A stretch of 64,000 nt of DNA, taken from positions 124,001-188,000 of the forward strand of contig JAJUIB010000001.1 in assembly GCA_029265615.1 (NCBI GenBank), written 5' to 3'. This DNA comes from Spirochaetota bacterium (GTDB taxonomy: Bacteria; Spirochaetota; Spirochaetia; Treponematales; Rectinemataceae). Position 1 is the stretch's first letter. Every line of letters begins with the position of its first letter. Shown in pieces: positions 1 through 8,774 of this stretch. The notes beneath the pieces were generated by a model. The model had not been told where the DNA came from and made no database searches. It saw only the letters and a program-made list of their open reading frames with translations. Both the position numbers and the translations under genes were made by a program.

Positions 1-2177
1 CAGGAGAGAGGGCGCCTGAGCGCGCCTACAGGCATGCCCGCAAGCGGGGCAAGGAGCGGTGCCCCTGCGTGGGAAAGCCAGTCCCCCATGCGGCTTTGGC
101 TCTCGGGGCTTCCTTCGAGGTAGTAATAGGCAAAAGCGAGCCGGGGAATGACCGCAGCCCAGGACGCGAGGGCGGCGCGGTTGGCGATATAGAGGTGGAT
201 GTCGCCGTAAAATGCAAGACGCTCGGGCCCCGCATTAAGGCGTGCAAGGAGCCTGCGCGCAAGGGCTACATGGTGGAGCGCCCCAAGGCCGACAAGCACG
301 CGACGCCCTTGCGCAAGTTCTCGTGCAAGCCGCGCCTCGACTGAGTCCGCATAAGCGGGAATGTCGGCGACGAGGGGCATAAGCGGCAGAAAGCGCGCAC
401 CCGCCGCCTCGGGGAGTGGCGCATCTTCAGCGAGTACGCGCGGGCTTGCGAAGGGCATGCCACAGGGGAGTTCGGCGTGCGGAAACACAAGCTCTGCACG
501 AGGTGGCAGCACCTCAAGGCGCGGCCCTGCATCCTGGGGAAGGGCGAAAGGCCAGTTTTTTCCGCGGAGTGCATTCGTAGCTTCGGCCTCGGCGATAAGC
601 TCCCCTGCACGCGCATAGAGGCGATTTTTTGCCTTTTTAAGAAGCGAAGGCGGTATGAACACATCTTCAAGTGCGACGGATCGCACCCTTCCCGTGGCGT
701 CGGGGATGAAGAGGGTGTATCCAGGCGGGAAAGCGGCCTCAAGGCGAAAATCGGCTTCGTCGTTTTCGGCGAAAAGCGACAGCGCCTTTACAAAGCCTCC
801 GGCCCGCTTCCCCTCGGCAAGCGGCACTACCTCATCGTCGACGAGTGTACATCCTGCATAGCGTCCGCCTAGTGTGAGCGCAAGCTGACCCTCGGCCTTC
901 CCGGCCTCGACGCGGATGGCAAGCGTCGCCTGAACGCGCTCTACCGCAGGCGGATATTCTTCGCGGCTTACCGCACGGCGATCGAGTTCCCGTGCGGAAA
1001 CGCGCCAAAGCTCCATGCCGACCCGCAGGCCGGGAGGCGCATCGAGTTCGATGCGGCCACCTCCGCGCGCCCGAACCAGGGGCGTTCCCCGATCCGCAGC
1101 GACAAGTCCTGAGACGGCGAAGGGAATCGGCGCATCCCCTCCCAGCGCAAGGAGGCCATCCCGCAGGCCAAGAGGGGCGGAAAGCTCGATTTCCGCCCTG
1201 CCCCGCCCCACCCTGAGGATGCGCCCGGCAGGAATGCCGCGATGACCGGGAAACTCCGCATCGAGGAGGGTTTCACCCGATGTGGAGCGCAAAAACGCTT
1301 TGGTCGGCGATCGGGCAAAACTCAAGCGCGCAGCCGTTCGGCGCGCGGCGAGCTCATCGCGATCGGGGGCTCCCGGTTTCTCTCCAAGGCGATCAAGGGC
1401 GCCACGATACAGGCGGGCGACCGCATGGGCGTATTCGGGCGACTTCATGCGCCCTTCAACCTTGAGCGAAGCTGCGCCGGCTGCGACAAGCGATGCAAGC
1501 TCATCCTCGAGCCAAAGATCGCGACAGGAAAACCAGTATCCGGTATCCCCCGCGATGCCGACGCCCGATTCGGCGCGATAATACGAGCGGCACACCTGGG
1601 CGCACTCGCCACGATTCCCCGATCGCCCCAGGAGGCGCCCTGAAGCGAGGCAGAGCCCCGAGAATGAGTAACAGAGGGCGCCATGGACAAAAAGCTCATA
1701 TTCGAGTTCAGGAACCTCGCGTTTAATCGTGGCCAGTTCGCTTATCGTGGTTTCCCGAGGAAGTACCAGGCGCTGCACTCCACGCTCTCGGACAATCCGT
1801 GCAGCATCGGCCCCTTGGGCCGCAGTCTGTGTGGAGGCGTGGAGCACAAGCGAGGGAAAGGCTTCGCGGATGATCGTCGCAAGCCCCCAATCCTGAAAGA
1901 TCACCGCATCGGGCCGATGGCGATCCAAAAACGCAAGAATGGCGGTGGCGCGATCGAGTTCGGCATCTTCGATGATAGTATTGAGCGCGACGTACACGCG
2001 GCATCCGCGATCCCGGGCAAGGCCCAGAATACGCCGATAGTCCTCGAAAGAGAAGTTCCGCGCCTGTTTCCGCGCGGAGAATTCCGCAAGACCAAGATAG
2101 ACTGCATCGGCTCCGCCCTCGAACGCGGCGACACCGGCCTCGAAGCTACCGGCGGGAAGGAGGAGTTCGGGGAGCAT
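1..2177 (-). CDS. Peptidase U32 family protein (RlhA/YhbU-like), 3' end outside window
   Basis: The minus frame is open from 2177 to the window edge, at least 725 residues. The N-terminus PELLLPAGS, the motif ELFVHGALCYSFSG (about residues 161-174) and GRSGNRGECAQVCR (184-197) are the U32 family signature, followed by SLKVEGRMKSPEY. Conserved cysteines at about 169, 176, 192 and 196 are where characterised members carry an Fe-S cluster. Members include RlhA, which hydroxylates 23S rRNA, TrhP, which acts on tRNA, and collagenase-like proteins, so an RNA-modification role is at least as likely as proteolysis. I chose ATG 2177 because GGAAAG lies about 10 bases upstream; an in-frame ATG at 2195 is the alternative. 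The long C-terminal part is less conserved, as in the 650-800 residue members. Confidence 0.88.
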   Translation of the reverse strand, partial: MLPELLLPAGSFEAGVAAFEGGADAVYLGLAEFSARKQARNFSFEDYRRILGLARDRGCRVYVALNTIIEDAELDRATAILAFLDRHRPDAVIFQDWGLATIIREAFPSLVLHASTQTAAQGADAARIVRERGVQRLVLPRETTISELATIKREVPELEYELFVHGALCYSFSGLCLASGRLLGRSGNRGECAQVCRSYYRAESGVGIAGDTGYWFSCRDLWLEDELASLVAAGAASLKVEGRMKSPEYAHAVARLYRGALDRLGEKPGAPDRDELAARRTAARLSFARSPTKAFLRSTSGETLLDAEFPGHRGIPAGRILRVGRGRAEIELSAPLGLRDGLLALGGDAPIPFAVSGLVAADRGTPLVRARGGGRIELDAPPGLRVGMELWRVSARELDRRAVSREEYPPAVERVQATLAIRVEAGKAEGQLALTLGGRYAGCTLVDDEVVPLAEGKRAGGFVKALSLFAENDEADFRLEAAFPPGYTLFIPDATGRVRSVALEDVFIPPSLLKKAKNRLYARAGELIAEAEATNALRGKNWPFALPQDAGPRLEVLPPRAELVFPHAELPCGMPFASPRVLAEDAPLPEAAGARFLPLMPLVADIPAYADSVEARLARELAQGRRVLVGLGALHHVALARRLLARLNAGPERLAFYGDIHLYIANRAALASWAAVIPRLAFAYYYLEGSPESQSRMGDWLSHAGAPLLAPLAGMPVGALRRPLS

Positions 2178-2273
2178 GGCGCTATTTCTTTCCATCGAAA
2201 GGTGGCATAGCACAAAGACGAAGGCGCGCGCTAGACCCTTAAGCCGAGCGGCCATGCAAACGGGCCACATCGA

Positions 2274-2302
2274 TTGACGCCGGGCATTCGGCGAGCTAGG
2301 TT
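2274..2302 (+). promoter_or_regulatory. Sigma70-type promoter for the 2351-3669 pair
   Basis: TTGACG at 2274-2279, a 17-bp spacer and TAGGTT at 2297-2302. The predicted start near 2309 gives a leader of about 42 bases. Confidence 0.45.
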
Positions 2303-2333
2303 GTAGGCGGGGCGTGTGCAGTAAACGCATGAG

Positions 2334-2345
2334 CCCCGATCGGGG
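2334..2345 (+). promoter_or_regulatory. Perfect palindrome CCCCGATCGGGG over the ribosome-binding site
   Basis: A 12-base self-complementary sequence ends five bases before ATG 2351. Its GGGG arm overlaps the only purine-rich Shine-Dalgarno candidate (GGGGGAAG), so a CCCC/GGGG hairpin in the mRNA would hide it. It could equally be a DNA operator. Confidence 0.35.
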
Positions 2346-2350
2346 GAAGC

Positions 2351-2635
2351 ATGAAAAGCACAGAGCCGCTCCGCATGCTTTGCAAGCCGGGACTTGCGGC
2401 GAATCGCATCAACATTCACCCCAATGAGGGGTTTGACCTCGGTTTTATGACCACCAACTACCGCGTGGAACTAGAAGGCTTTGGCGCAACGGAAGTCTGG
2501 CTCCTTAACGACTGTCCGAAGCAGAGCGTCGAGCTCAATCCCCAGGTATGGGAGCGCTGTGGAAAGCCGAAACAGGCGGTACTCAACTTTGATGGAGCTA
2601 AGCTCTCCATCGTTCCCTGGGCGGGTGCAAAATGA
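2351..2635 (+). CDS. Small protein of unknown function upstream of an NlpC/P60 hydrolase
   Basis: 94 residues with no signal peptide and no membrane segment. I do not recognise a family. It has a run of short beta-prone stretches (YRVELEGFG, TEVWLLND, AVLNFDGAKLSIVPW) and three cysteines (about 11, 56 and 70). The stop overlaps the next ATG (ATGA at 2632), so it is translationally coupled to the NlpC/P60 protein and probably acts with it. Its real status rests on this coupling, on a promoter at 2274-2302 and on a plausible ribosome site; no homology can be claimed. Confidence 0.6.
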   Translation: MKSTEPLRMLCKPGLAANRINIHPNEGFDLGFMTTNYRVELEGFGATEVWLLNDCPKQSVELNPQVWERCGKPKQAVLNFDGAKLSIVPWAGAK

Positions 2636-3669
2636 AAGCTCCGGGGTTCCGAACCAGCCTTGCAGGCGGAGTGACCCTTCCGCGGCGTGGCGCGCTTATG
2701 CTCTTCGCCCTTGGGATGTGTGTGGCACGGCTTTTCGCCGAACCGGGCGTGGGCGCACTTTCGCCAAATGCGGCCCGACGCCGCCTCGTCGACACCGCCC
2801 AGGCCTATCTTGGCGCACCCTATGTGTACGGCGCCGAATCGCCTCCCTCCTTCGACTGTTCCGGTTTTGTCCAGTATGTCTACTTGAAGGCCCTCGATCT
2901 TGAACTTCCGCGCAATTCACGCTCTCAGTATGCGGCAGGAAAGGCCGTCACGCGCGGCGAACTCAGTCCTGGAGATGTCCTCGTCTTTGACACGGTGGGA
3001 GGCGCGCCGAGCCATGTCGCACTCTATCTTGGCGACAGTACGATGATCCATGCTGTATCGGCGGGACCAAAAACCGGCGTCATCGTCTCGCGGCTCGATG
3101 ATTCCTATTTTGGGCCGCGCTATCTTGGCGCGCGGAGGTTTCTCTCAGATGCCGCACCCGGCGGCATAGCCGCGACGGATCGGACGACCCAAGCGCCGCC
3201 AGCTGAAGCGGCGCAGTCGGTTCTGCCGCCAACGGCACCTCCAGTGTCGCCGCCAGCGGGAGCCACTGCGCCAGCTAAAGCGCCACTGACACCGCCTGCT
3301 TCTGGAGCCCTAGCCGCCCCCAAATACGACAAGACTCCCCGCGAGGCGGCGATCGCCCAGATTGGTTTTGTCGTGCCTGCGGAACGCGCATCCTATACGG
3401 ATACTATACCGACGCTCAAGGGCACGCACCTTGCCTTTACCGTAACCAATGGAACGGGTAAGGATGGAACGTTCACGGTCATTTTCTACAAAGCGGCGAT
3501 TGATTTTTCAAAGTCGACCGAAATACACCACGAGCTTGTAAAGCTTCGCGCAGGCGCGGGTACCGAGCTACCGCCCTATCGCTTCGCCGAGGCGGGAGTC
3601 TACAAACTCATCGTGAAAGACAACTGGAACACGCAGCTGTTCGAGCGGATATTCAAAGTTATCGACTAA
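2632..3669 (+). CDS. Exported NlpC/P60 cysteine hydrolase
   Basis: 345 residues. A hydrophobic segment (about 20-37) looks like a signal peptide or anchor. The NlpC/P60 domain spans about 48-172: the nucleophile is Cys76 in FDCSGF, with His128 (PSHVALYLGD) and His140 (MIHAVS) as the other catalytic positions. Such enzymes cut the D-gamma-glutamyl-diaminopimelate bond in peptidoglycan stem peptides. A proline/alanine linker (about 178-226) leads to a C-terminal domain of about 105 residues with beta-rich sequence ending in a hydrophobic strand; I do not recognise it, and it may bind a partner or the wall. It is coupled to the small protein before it. The gene ends against a hairpin shared with the convergent ABC operon. 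Confidence 0.88.
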   Translation: MKAPGFRTSLAGGVTLPRRGALMLFALGMCVARLFAEPGVGALSPNAARRRLVDTAQAYLGAPYVYGAESPPSFDCSGFVQYVYLKALDLELPRNSRSQYAAGKAVTRGELSPGDVLVFDTVGGAPSHVALYLGDSTMIHAVSAGPKTGVIVSRLDDSYFGPRYLGARRFLSDAAPGGIAATDRTTQAPPAEAAQSVLPPTAPPVSPPAGATAPAKAPLTPPASGALAAPKYDKTPREAAIAQIGFVVPAERASYTDTIPTLKGTHLAFTVTNGTGKDGTFTVIFYKAAIDFSKSTEIHHELVKLRAGAGTELPPYRFAEAGVYKLIVKDNWNTQLFERIFKVID

Positions 3670-3718
3670 AAAAGCGCGCCCCACATCTACGTAATCTGGC
3701 CGAAGGGAGATGTGGGGC
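3667..3718 (-). terminator. Rho-independent terminator of the Yej-like operon
   Basis: An 11-bp perfect stem, GCCCCACATCT at 3678-3688 with AGATGTGGGGC at 3708-3718. On the minus strand the stem is followed by GCGCTTTTTT. It lies between convergent genes and may also slow transcription from the plus side. Confidence 0.75.
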
Positions 3719-3757
3719 GGACCGTTTGCGAACAGGAAAAGCGGCGCCGCTTGGTCT

Positions 3758-4723
3758 CTATCCGACGAGGTGGCAGGCGCAGTGGTGGCCCGGCGCCACT
3801 TCGCGTAATGCGGGCTTTTCTGTCTCGCAACGCTCGATGCGCTCGGGGCAGTTCAGGCGGAAGGGGCAGCCCGAGGGAAGGTCGATCGGCGAGGGGATTT
3901 CACCCGTAAAGGGGATTTTGTCGAACCTCCGCGAAGGATCGGGCTGCGGAATCGCTGCGATGAGCGCCTTGGTATAGGGGTGCCGCGGCTCGTGGTAGAT
4001 TGTGAGCGAATCGGCAAGCTCCATAACGTTGCCAAGATACATGACAGCGACGCGGTCGGACATGTGTCGAACGACCGAGAGCGCGTGCGAGACAAAGATC
4101 ATCGTGAGCTTGCGCTCGCGTTGGAGCTGCATGAGGAGGTTGAGGACCTGGCTCTGCACGGAGACGTCGAGGGCGGACACAGGCTCGTCGCAGACGAGCA
4201 CCTTGGGCTCTAGTGCGAGAGCGCGCGCTATCGCGATGCGCTGGCGCTGACCGCCTGAGAACTCGTGCGGATAGCGCAGGTAGGAATCCTCAGGCAGGCC
4301 CACTTCGCGCAAGAGCGCCAGCGCAATCTCCTTACGTTCCGGGGCGGAAAGTTTCGTTTGGATAAGGAGCGGCTCCTCGATGATGTATCCAACGTTGAGC
4401 CGCGAGTTCATCGACTCCGCAGGATCCTGGAAGATCATCTGCATGCTCCTCCGCACGAAGCGGAGATCGCGCTCGCGGAGTTTCGTAATGTCCTTGCCTT
4501 CGAAGTATACCGAGCCGGAGGTGGGCTTATAGAGTCGCATCATGGCGCGACAGAGCGTACTCTTGCCGCAACCCGTTTCGCCGACAAGCCCGAGGGTCTC
4601 GCCCTCGCGCACCGCGATATCGACGCCGTTGAGGGCGTGAACGATTCGGTTGCCGGAAAACCGGCCCTGCGCAAAGTGTTGCACAAGGCCCTTGACCTCG
4701 ATGATGGGCGTCGCGGCGCTCAT
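3758..4723 (-). CDS. Oligopeptide-type ABC transporter ATPase (second ATPase, OppF/YejF C-half-like)
   Basis: 321 residues. Walker A GETGCGKST lies near residue 48, the signature FSGGQRQR near 155 and Walker B VLVCDEP just after. The C-terminal PSGCPFRLNCPERIERC is the oligopeptide-transporter extension (Oligo_HPY), which in relatives carries an Fe-S cluster. It energises import through the permeases encoded upstream. Its ATG overlaps the stop of the other ATPase by one base (TAATG), so the two are made together as a heterodimer. In Escherichia coli YejF both halves are one polypeptide; here they are split. Confidence 0.93.
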   Translation of the reverse strand: MSAATPIIEVKGLVQHFAQGRFSGNRIVHALNGVDIAVREGETLGLVGETGCGKSTLCRAMMRLYKPTSGSVYFEGKDITKLRERDLRFVRRSMQMIFQDPAESMNSRLNVGYIIEEPLLIQTKLSAPERKEIALALLREVGLPEDSYLRYPHEFSGGQRQRIAIARALALEPKVLVCDEPVSALDVSVQSQVLNLLMQLQRERKLTMIFVSHALSVVRHMSDRVAVMYLGNVMELADSLTIYHEPRHPYTKALIAAIPQPDPSRRFDKIPFTGEIPSPIDLPSGCPFRLNCPERIERCETEKPALREVAPGHHCACHLVG

Positions 4724-5706
4724 TATACCCTCCCAGCCTTGAAGCAGCGTACTTTGCGCCCCGGGGAGAAATCCTCAAGGGCAGGCGTATTCGCGCGGCA
4801 CGATTCGTCAGCGTGCGGACAGCGATTGGCGAAGCGGCAGGTGGCCGGATAGTTGTGCGGTGAAGGCACCTGTCCGTGGATGGTGGGTAGCTCGGTTTTG
4901 GGCACCGAGTCGAGTAGGGGCATCGAACGGATGAGCCCCTTGGTATAGGGATGTATGGGATTTTTGAAAACGTCGAGCACGGCGCCTGTTTCGACGATCT
5001 GGCCCGCATACATGACGACGACATCATCGGAAATCTCGGCGACGACGCCCATGTCGTGGGTGATGTAGAGAACGCCCATGCCGTTCTTTTTCTGAAGGTC
5101 TCGGATGAGCGCAAGTATTTGCGCCTGGACCGTTACATCGAGCGCGGTAGTCGGCTCATCGGCGATAAGAAGGCGGGGATGCCCCGCGAGCGCCATGGCG
5201 ATCATCACCCGTTGACGCATGCCGCCCGAAAGCTGGAAGGGGTAATTACCCATGCGCGACTCGGGCGAAGGCATTTCGACCGCCTTAAGCATTTCGAGCA
5301 CCTCAGGCTCGCGCGCCTTTTTGGCAATGTCTGCGCGGTGGAGGTCGAGTACCTCGGCGATCTGCGCGCCTGCGGTGTGCACCGGGTTGAGCGCTGTCAT
5401 GGGCTCCTGGAAGATCATAGAAATCTTCCCCCCGCGGAGGCGGTACATCTCCTCCACGGGGAGATCCAGGACGCTCTCTCCTTCAAAGGAGATGCGCCCC
5501 CGTGTGACGCGGCCGTGCGGATGGGGAAGAAGCCGCATGATCGAGGAGGCAGTGACGCTCTTGCCGCAGCCGGACTCGCCGACGAGGGCGAGAGTCCTGC
5601 CAGGCTTGATCTCGAAAGAGACGTCGTCAACGACCTCTATCGGCCCCAGGTCCGTGTCGAAGGACACCGAGATTCCCTCGACCTTGAGTAGCTCTTTCCC
5701 ATCCAT
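4723..5706 (-). CDS. Oligopeptide-type ABC transporter ATPase (first ATPase, OppD/YejF N-half-like)
   Basis: 327 residues. Walker A is GESGCGKS, the signature LSGGMRQR and Walker [14 protein letters not shown], followed by the Oligo_HPY tail with cysteines ([15 protein letters not shown]). It pairs with the downstream ATPase to drive peptide or microcin C-like import. It follows the binding protein by 18 bases in the same operon. The OppD/DppD family match is clear; the substrate is inferred from the Yej-like permeases. Confidence 0.93.
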   Translation of the reverse strand: MDGKELLKVEGISVSFDTDLGPIEVVDDVSFEIKPGRTLALVGESGCGKSVTASSIMRLLPHPHGRVTRGRISFEGESVLDLPVEEMYRLRGGKISMIFQEPMTALNPVHTAGAQIAEVLDLHRADIAKKAREPEVLEMLKAVEMPSPESRMGNYPFQLSGGMRQRVMIAMALAGHPRLLIADEPTTALDVTVQAQILALIRDLQKKNGMGVLYITHDMGVVAEISDDVVVMYAGQIVETGAVLDVFKNPIHPYTKGLIRSMPLLDSVPKTELPTIHGQVPSPHNYPATCRFANRCPHADESCRANTPALEDFSPGRKVRCFKAGRV

Positions 5707-5724
5707 GCTGTAGCCGCTCCCGTT

Positions 5725-7665
5725 TTAGTTCGCTTTGTTCGTCGTATCCATCCAGATGCGCGGCTCGTACGCCTTGCCTGCCTTCTGGGCTTCGAGGACC
5801 TCTTTGCGGATATCCTGGTCTATCCACTGATATCCGAAGTAGGCGCCATAACCGTTGTAGGGCGCCATAGCCTCAAAGAAGTCGTCGTTGAATTTGTTGT
5901 TGAGCCACTTCGGGAAGCGCACCCACTTCCAGGTGCCACCGCGATAGTAGGGCACATAGTAGTGGGGGATAACGAGGGCTTCCTGGTCGACAAGCCGCTC
6001 AATCTTTTTGGTGAGCTCGGCCTTCTTCTTAAGGTCGCCTTCGGCGCGGAAGGCGTCGAGGAGTTTGTCCATTTCGGGATTGGCGTAGCCCCAGAAGTTG
6101 TTCGTCTGAGTTTTGTCGGCGTTCGTGGAGTGGAAATACTCCCAGTAATCGGGGTACACGCTCGTCGACATACCGCCCCAGTAGGCCTGGAAGTTCTTCT
6201 CGCGGAGTGCGGTAAACGAACCCTTCTGCATGAGGTTAAGGTTGAGCTCGAGACCAGCCTTCTTCGCCTCCTCCTTAAGCACGGACAGACGCTCGGTGTG
6301 GTTCGGCGAGGCATAGATGAGCTCGACCGAAAGCCGCTCACCCTTCGCGTTGACGCGGATGCCATCGCTTCCAATCTTGTCGAAGCCGCCCTTGGCGAAG
6401 AGCTCGCCCGCCTTGGCGGGGTCGAAATTCGGCTTCCTGATCGTCTTGTCATTGAAGTCGATGCCTGCAAAGGTGTGGCCGACGCCGATGTTGTGGTTCC
6501 GTGCATATTCGCCGCGGAGGACGGTGTCGATCATCTTCTGGATATTGATCGCGTAGTAGAAGCCCCTGCGCACGTTGACGTCAGAGAGGAACTTGTACTT
6601 TGTGTTGAGGAAGATGCCCTGCACGCCCTGGAGCGGCACATAGAAAGCGTATTCGCGGTCGATGTAGCCTTTCTGGATCTCCGGAGCCTTGGCCTCGTCG
6701 GCCCAGACCTGCGGAATGATCATGTAGAACTTGTCGAGCTCGCCCTTGTAGAAATAGTTTTTGATGATGTCGTTGCCGCCCGTGATGACCTTGTACTCGA
6801 AGGTTTCGATGTTGAAGCGGTTCTTGTTATAGGCGTACTCGTGGCCCCACCAGTTCTTGACCTTTTTGAAGGTGAGGGACTCGCCCTTCACAAAATCGGC
6901 GAGGTAATAGGGGCCGGTCGTGGGCTCAGCCTTCCACTGGTAGGTGTCGACGTAATCCTTGTCGATCTTACCGCCGTAGAAGTGCGCCGGGCGGGGGCTG
7001 CAGGCGGTGTTGAGAAGGAGGTCGGCCGGAGCCATCTTCGCGTTCATCGTGACCGAGATGACGTAGGGGCCGTAGGCTTTGAGGTCGACCATCTGCTCGG
7101 TGTAGAACTCATTGTACCAGGGATCCTGGATGTCGGGGCTCCGCATCATCTGATACATGAACGTGAAGTCGGCGCTCGTGAGCGGCTTGCCGTCGGACCA
7201 CTTGGCCTTCTCGTTGAGCTTGTAATAGACCGTCTTGCCGTCGGCGCCGAAGGCCCAGTGCGTTGCGAGACCGGGGAGGAATTCGCGGGTCTCCATGTTG
7301 AGCTCGACCGTCGCAGGGTTGGAACCGAAGAAGGTCCTGTAGGCGTGGTTGGCGTTGGGACCGACCGTCCTGAAGGTGTCGGGGAATTCGGCGATGTAGT
7401 CGCGGAAAGTGCCTCCCTGCTTGGCGCGCGAGGAGCCCCAGACTCCCGGCTTACTCGTGTACCACGTGAGGGTCTCGGGAAGACCTGAGACCTTCACGGA
7501 CTTGTCTTCGACCTGGGGCGAAGAGAAATCGGGGCGCACCTCGGCGGCCATCGCCTTTTCATCGGCGCTGACCGCTTTCGAAGTGTAATACTGCGCGAAC
7601 GAGGGCGCGGCGACGACAGCCGCGAGCCCGAGCGCGAGCGCGGCGGTCCGTAAACCTTTCTTCAT
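5725..7665 (-). CDS. yejA: Family 5 extracellular solute-binding protein (YejA-like)
   Basis: 646 residues from ATG 7665, chosen because AAGGAGG lies five bases upstream and the protein then begins with a classical signal peptide (MKKGLRTAALALGL to about Ala24, PSFA). An upstream in-frame start at 7695 would bury it. The mature protein has the SBP_bac_5 core, with a region around GLATHWAFGADGKTVYYKLN and long aromatic stretches typical of YejA-type proteins. It delivers oligopeptides to the YejBE-type channel. Its presence next to YejE- and YejB-like permeases supports the YejA assignment over plain OppA/DppA, which are usually shorter. Confidence 0.85.
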   Translation of the reverse strand: MKKGLRTAALALGLAAVVAAPSFAQYYTSKAVSADEKAMAAEVRPDFSSPQVEDKSVKVSGLPETLTWYTSKPGVWGSSRAKQGGTFRDYIAEFPDTFRTVGPNANHAYRTFFGSNPATVELNMETREFLPGLATHWAFGADGKTVYYKLNEKAKWSDGKPLTSADFTFMYQMMRSPDIQDPWYNEFYTEQMVDLKAYGPYVISVTMNAKMAPADLLLNTACSPRPAHFYGGKIDKDYVDTYQWKAEPTTGPYYLADFVKGESLTFKKVKNWWGHEYAYNKNRFNIETFEYKVITGGNDIIKNYFYKGELDKFYMIIPQVWADEAKAPEIQKGYIDREYAFYVPLQGVQGIFLNTKYKFLSDVNVRRGFYYAINIQKMIDTVLRGEYARNHNIGVGHTFAGIDFNDKTIRKPNFDPAKAGELFAKGGFDKIGSDGIRVNAKGERLSVELIYASPNHTERLSVLKEEAKKAGLELNLNLMQKGSFTALREKNFQAYWGGMSTSVYPDYWEYFHSTNADKTQTNNFWGYANPEMDKLLDAFRAEGDLKKKAELTKKIERLVDQEALVIPHYYVPYYRGGTWKWVRFPKWLNNKFNDDFFEAMAPYNGYGAYFGYQWIDQDIRKEVLEAQKAGKAYEPRIWMDTTNKAN

Positions 7666-7711
7666 TGCAGCCTCCTTACTTGGTGCAATTCTCAAAGCGG
7701 GCCCCTCTGGC

Positions 7712-8770
7712 TCACTTGTAGACGGTGAATTTTTTCGGATCGAAGGCGTCGCGGAGGCCTTCGCCTATAAAGGCGATCATTACGAGAATGACGGTCATCG
7801 CCGACACCACCGAGGTCAGAATCCAGGGAGCGGTCTTATAGGCGGAAATGCCCTGGCTGATAAGCTCGCCCCAACTCGGGGTCGGCGGCCGAAGTCCGAA
7901 ACCGAGATAGTCAAGCGCGGTGAGCGAGCTGATTGCGCCTGAAATAGCGAAGGGAAGCATGGTGACGATGACGACCAGGACATTCGGTACGATGTGCACG
8001 GAGATGATCCGCCATGTGCTCGCGCCCATGGCCTTGGCGGCGAGAATGTAATCGCGCTCACGCTCGCGGTAGGTCATGGCGCGGACCCGCCAGGTTCTCG
8101 AACTCCAGCCGAAGATGATGAAAATGAGAAGGAATATCGCAAAATTCGGCTTGTAAATCGAGCCGACGATCATCACAACATAGAGGAAGGGAACCTGTTC
8201 CCATATCTCGATGATGCGTTGGAAGATCGTGTCGAACCAGCCACCCCAGTAGCCCATAAGGCAACCGATGACGGTTCCGATGAAGAAGGTTATGAAGACA
8301 TAGGCGAGCGAGAAGAGGATGGCGATGCGGAAACCGTACACGAGGCGGGCGACGATGTCGCGGCCGATGCTGTCGGTGCCGAGGAAATGGCGGCTTACGA
8401 GCGAGGGGGCGTAGGGCGGATAGACCCCCTCCTTGAAGTCCTGTTCATACGCGCTATAGGGGACAAGTGGCATGAGCACCCAGCCCTTGCCATTTGCCTT
8501 AAGCGTCTTTGAAAGCTCGCGATAGTTTGTTTCGTATTGGTAATCAAGCCCGAAGGTCGTGCCGGGAATCACCGCGCCATAGGTCGGGAAATAGAGCTTC
8601 CCTTCGTAGGAAACAACAATGGCGCGCGAGTTTATGAAAAGCTCGGAAAACAGCGATAGGATGACGAGCACGAGCAGAGCGCGCCAGGACCAGTACCCCC
8701 GCTTGATTTGCTTAAACCGGTCGATTCGCTTCCTGGTGAGTGGGTCGAGCGTGAACATCGGTTTCTTCAT
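7712..8770 (-). CDS. yejE: ABC transporter permease, YejE-like
   Basis: 352 residues. The N-terminus KRGYWSWRALLVLVILSLFSELFINSRAIVVSYEGKLYFP in pieces matches the unusual YejE start (RGYWS, SELI.N, Y.G..YFP), which separates it from DppC/OppC. One N-terminal membrane helix (about 29-48) and a periplasmic loop are followed by five helices of the BPD_transp_1 core. The cytoplasmic coupling segment is at AAKAMGASTWRIISVHIVPN. It forms the channel with the YejB-like protein. It follows that gene closely and precedes the binding-protein gene in one operon. Confidence 0.88.
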   Translation of the reverse strand: MKKPMFTLDPLTRKRIDRFKQIKRGYWSWRALLVLVILSLFSELFINSRAIVVSYEGKLYFPTYGAVIPGTTFGLDYQYETNYRELSKTLKANGKGWVLMPLVPYSAYEQDFKEGVYPPYAPSLVSRHFLGTDSIGRDIVARLVYGFRIAILFSLAYVFITFFIGTVIGCLMGYWGGWFDTIFQRIIEIWEQVPFLYVVMIVGSIYKPNFAIFLLIFIIFGWSSRTWRVRAMTYRERERDYILAAKAMGASTWRIISVHIVPNVLVVIVTMLPFAISGAISSLTALDYLGFGLRPPTPSWGELISQGISAYKTAPWILTSVVSAMTVILVMIAFIGEGLRDAFDPKKFTVYK

Positions 8771-8774
8771 GGTC

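Noticed and set aside
1683-2210. A 175-residue plus-strand frame opposite the first gene
   Set aside because: The minus strand encodes a clear U32 protein over this whole stretch with its signature motif; the plus frame is its shadow.
5962-7488. A 508-residue plus-strand frame opposite the YejA-like gene
   Set aside because: Val/Leu/Asp/Glu-rich sequence without motifs, exactly opposite a real solute-binding protein with signal peptide and ribosome site.
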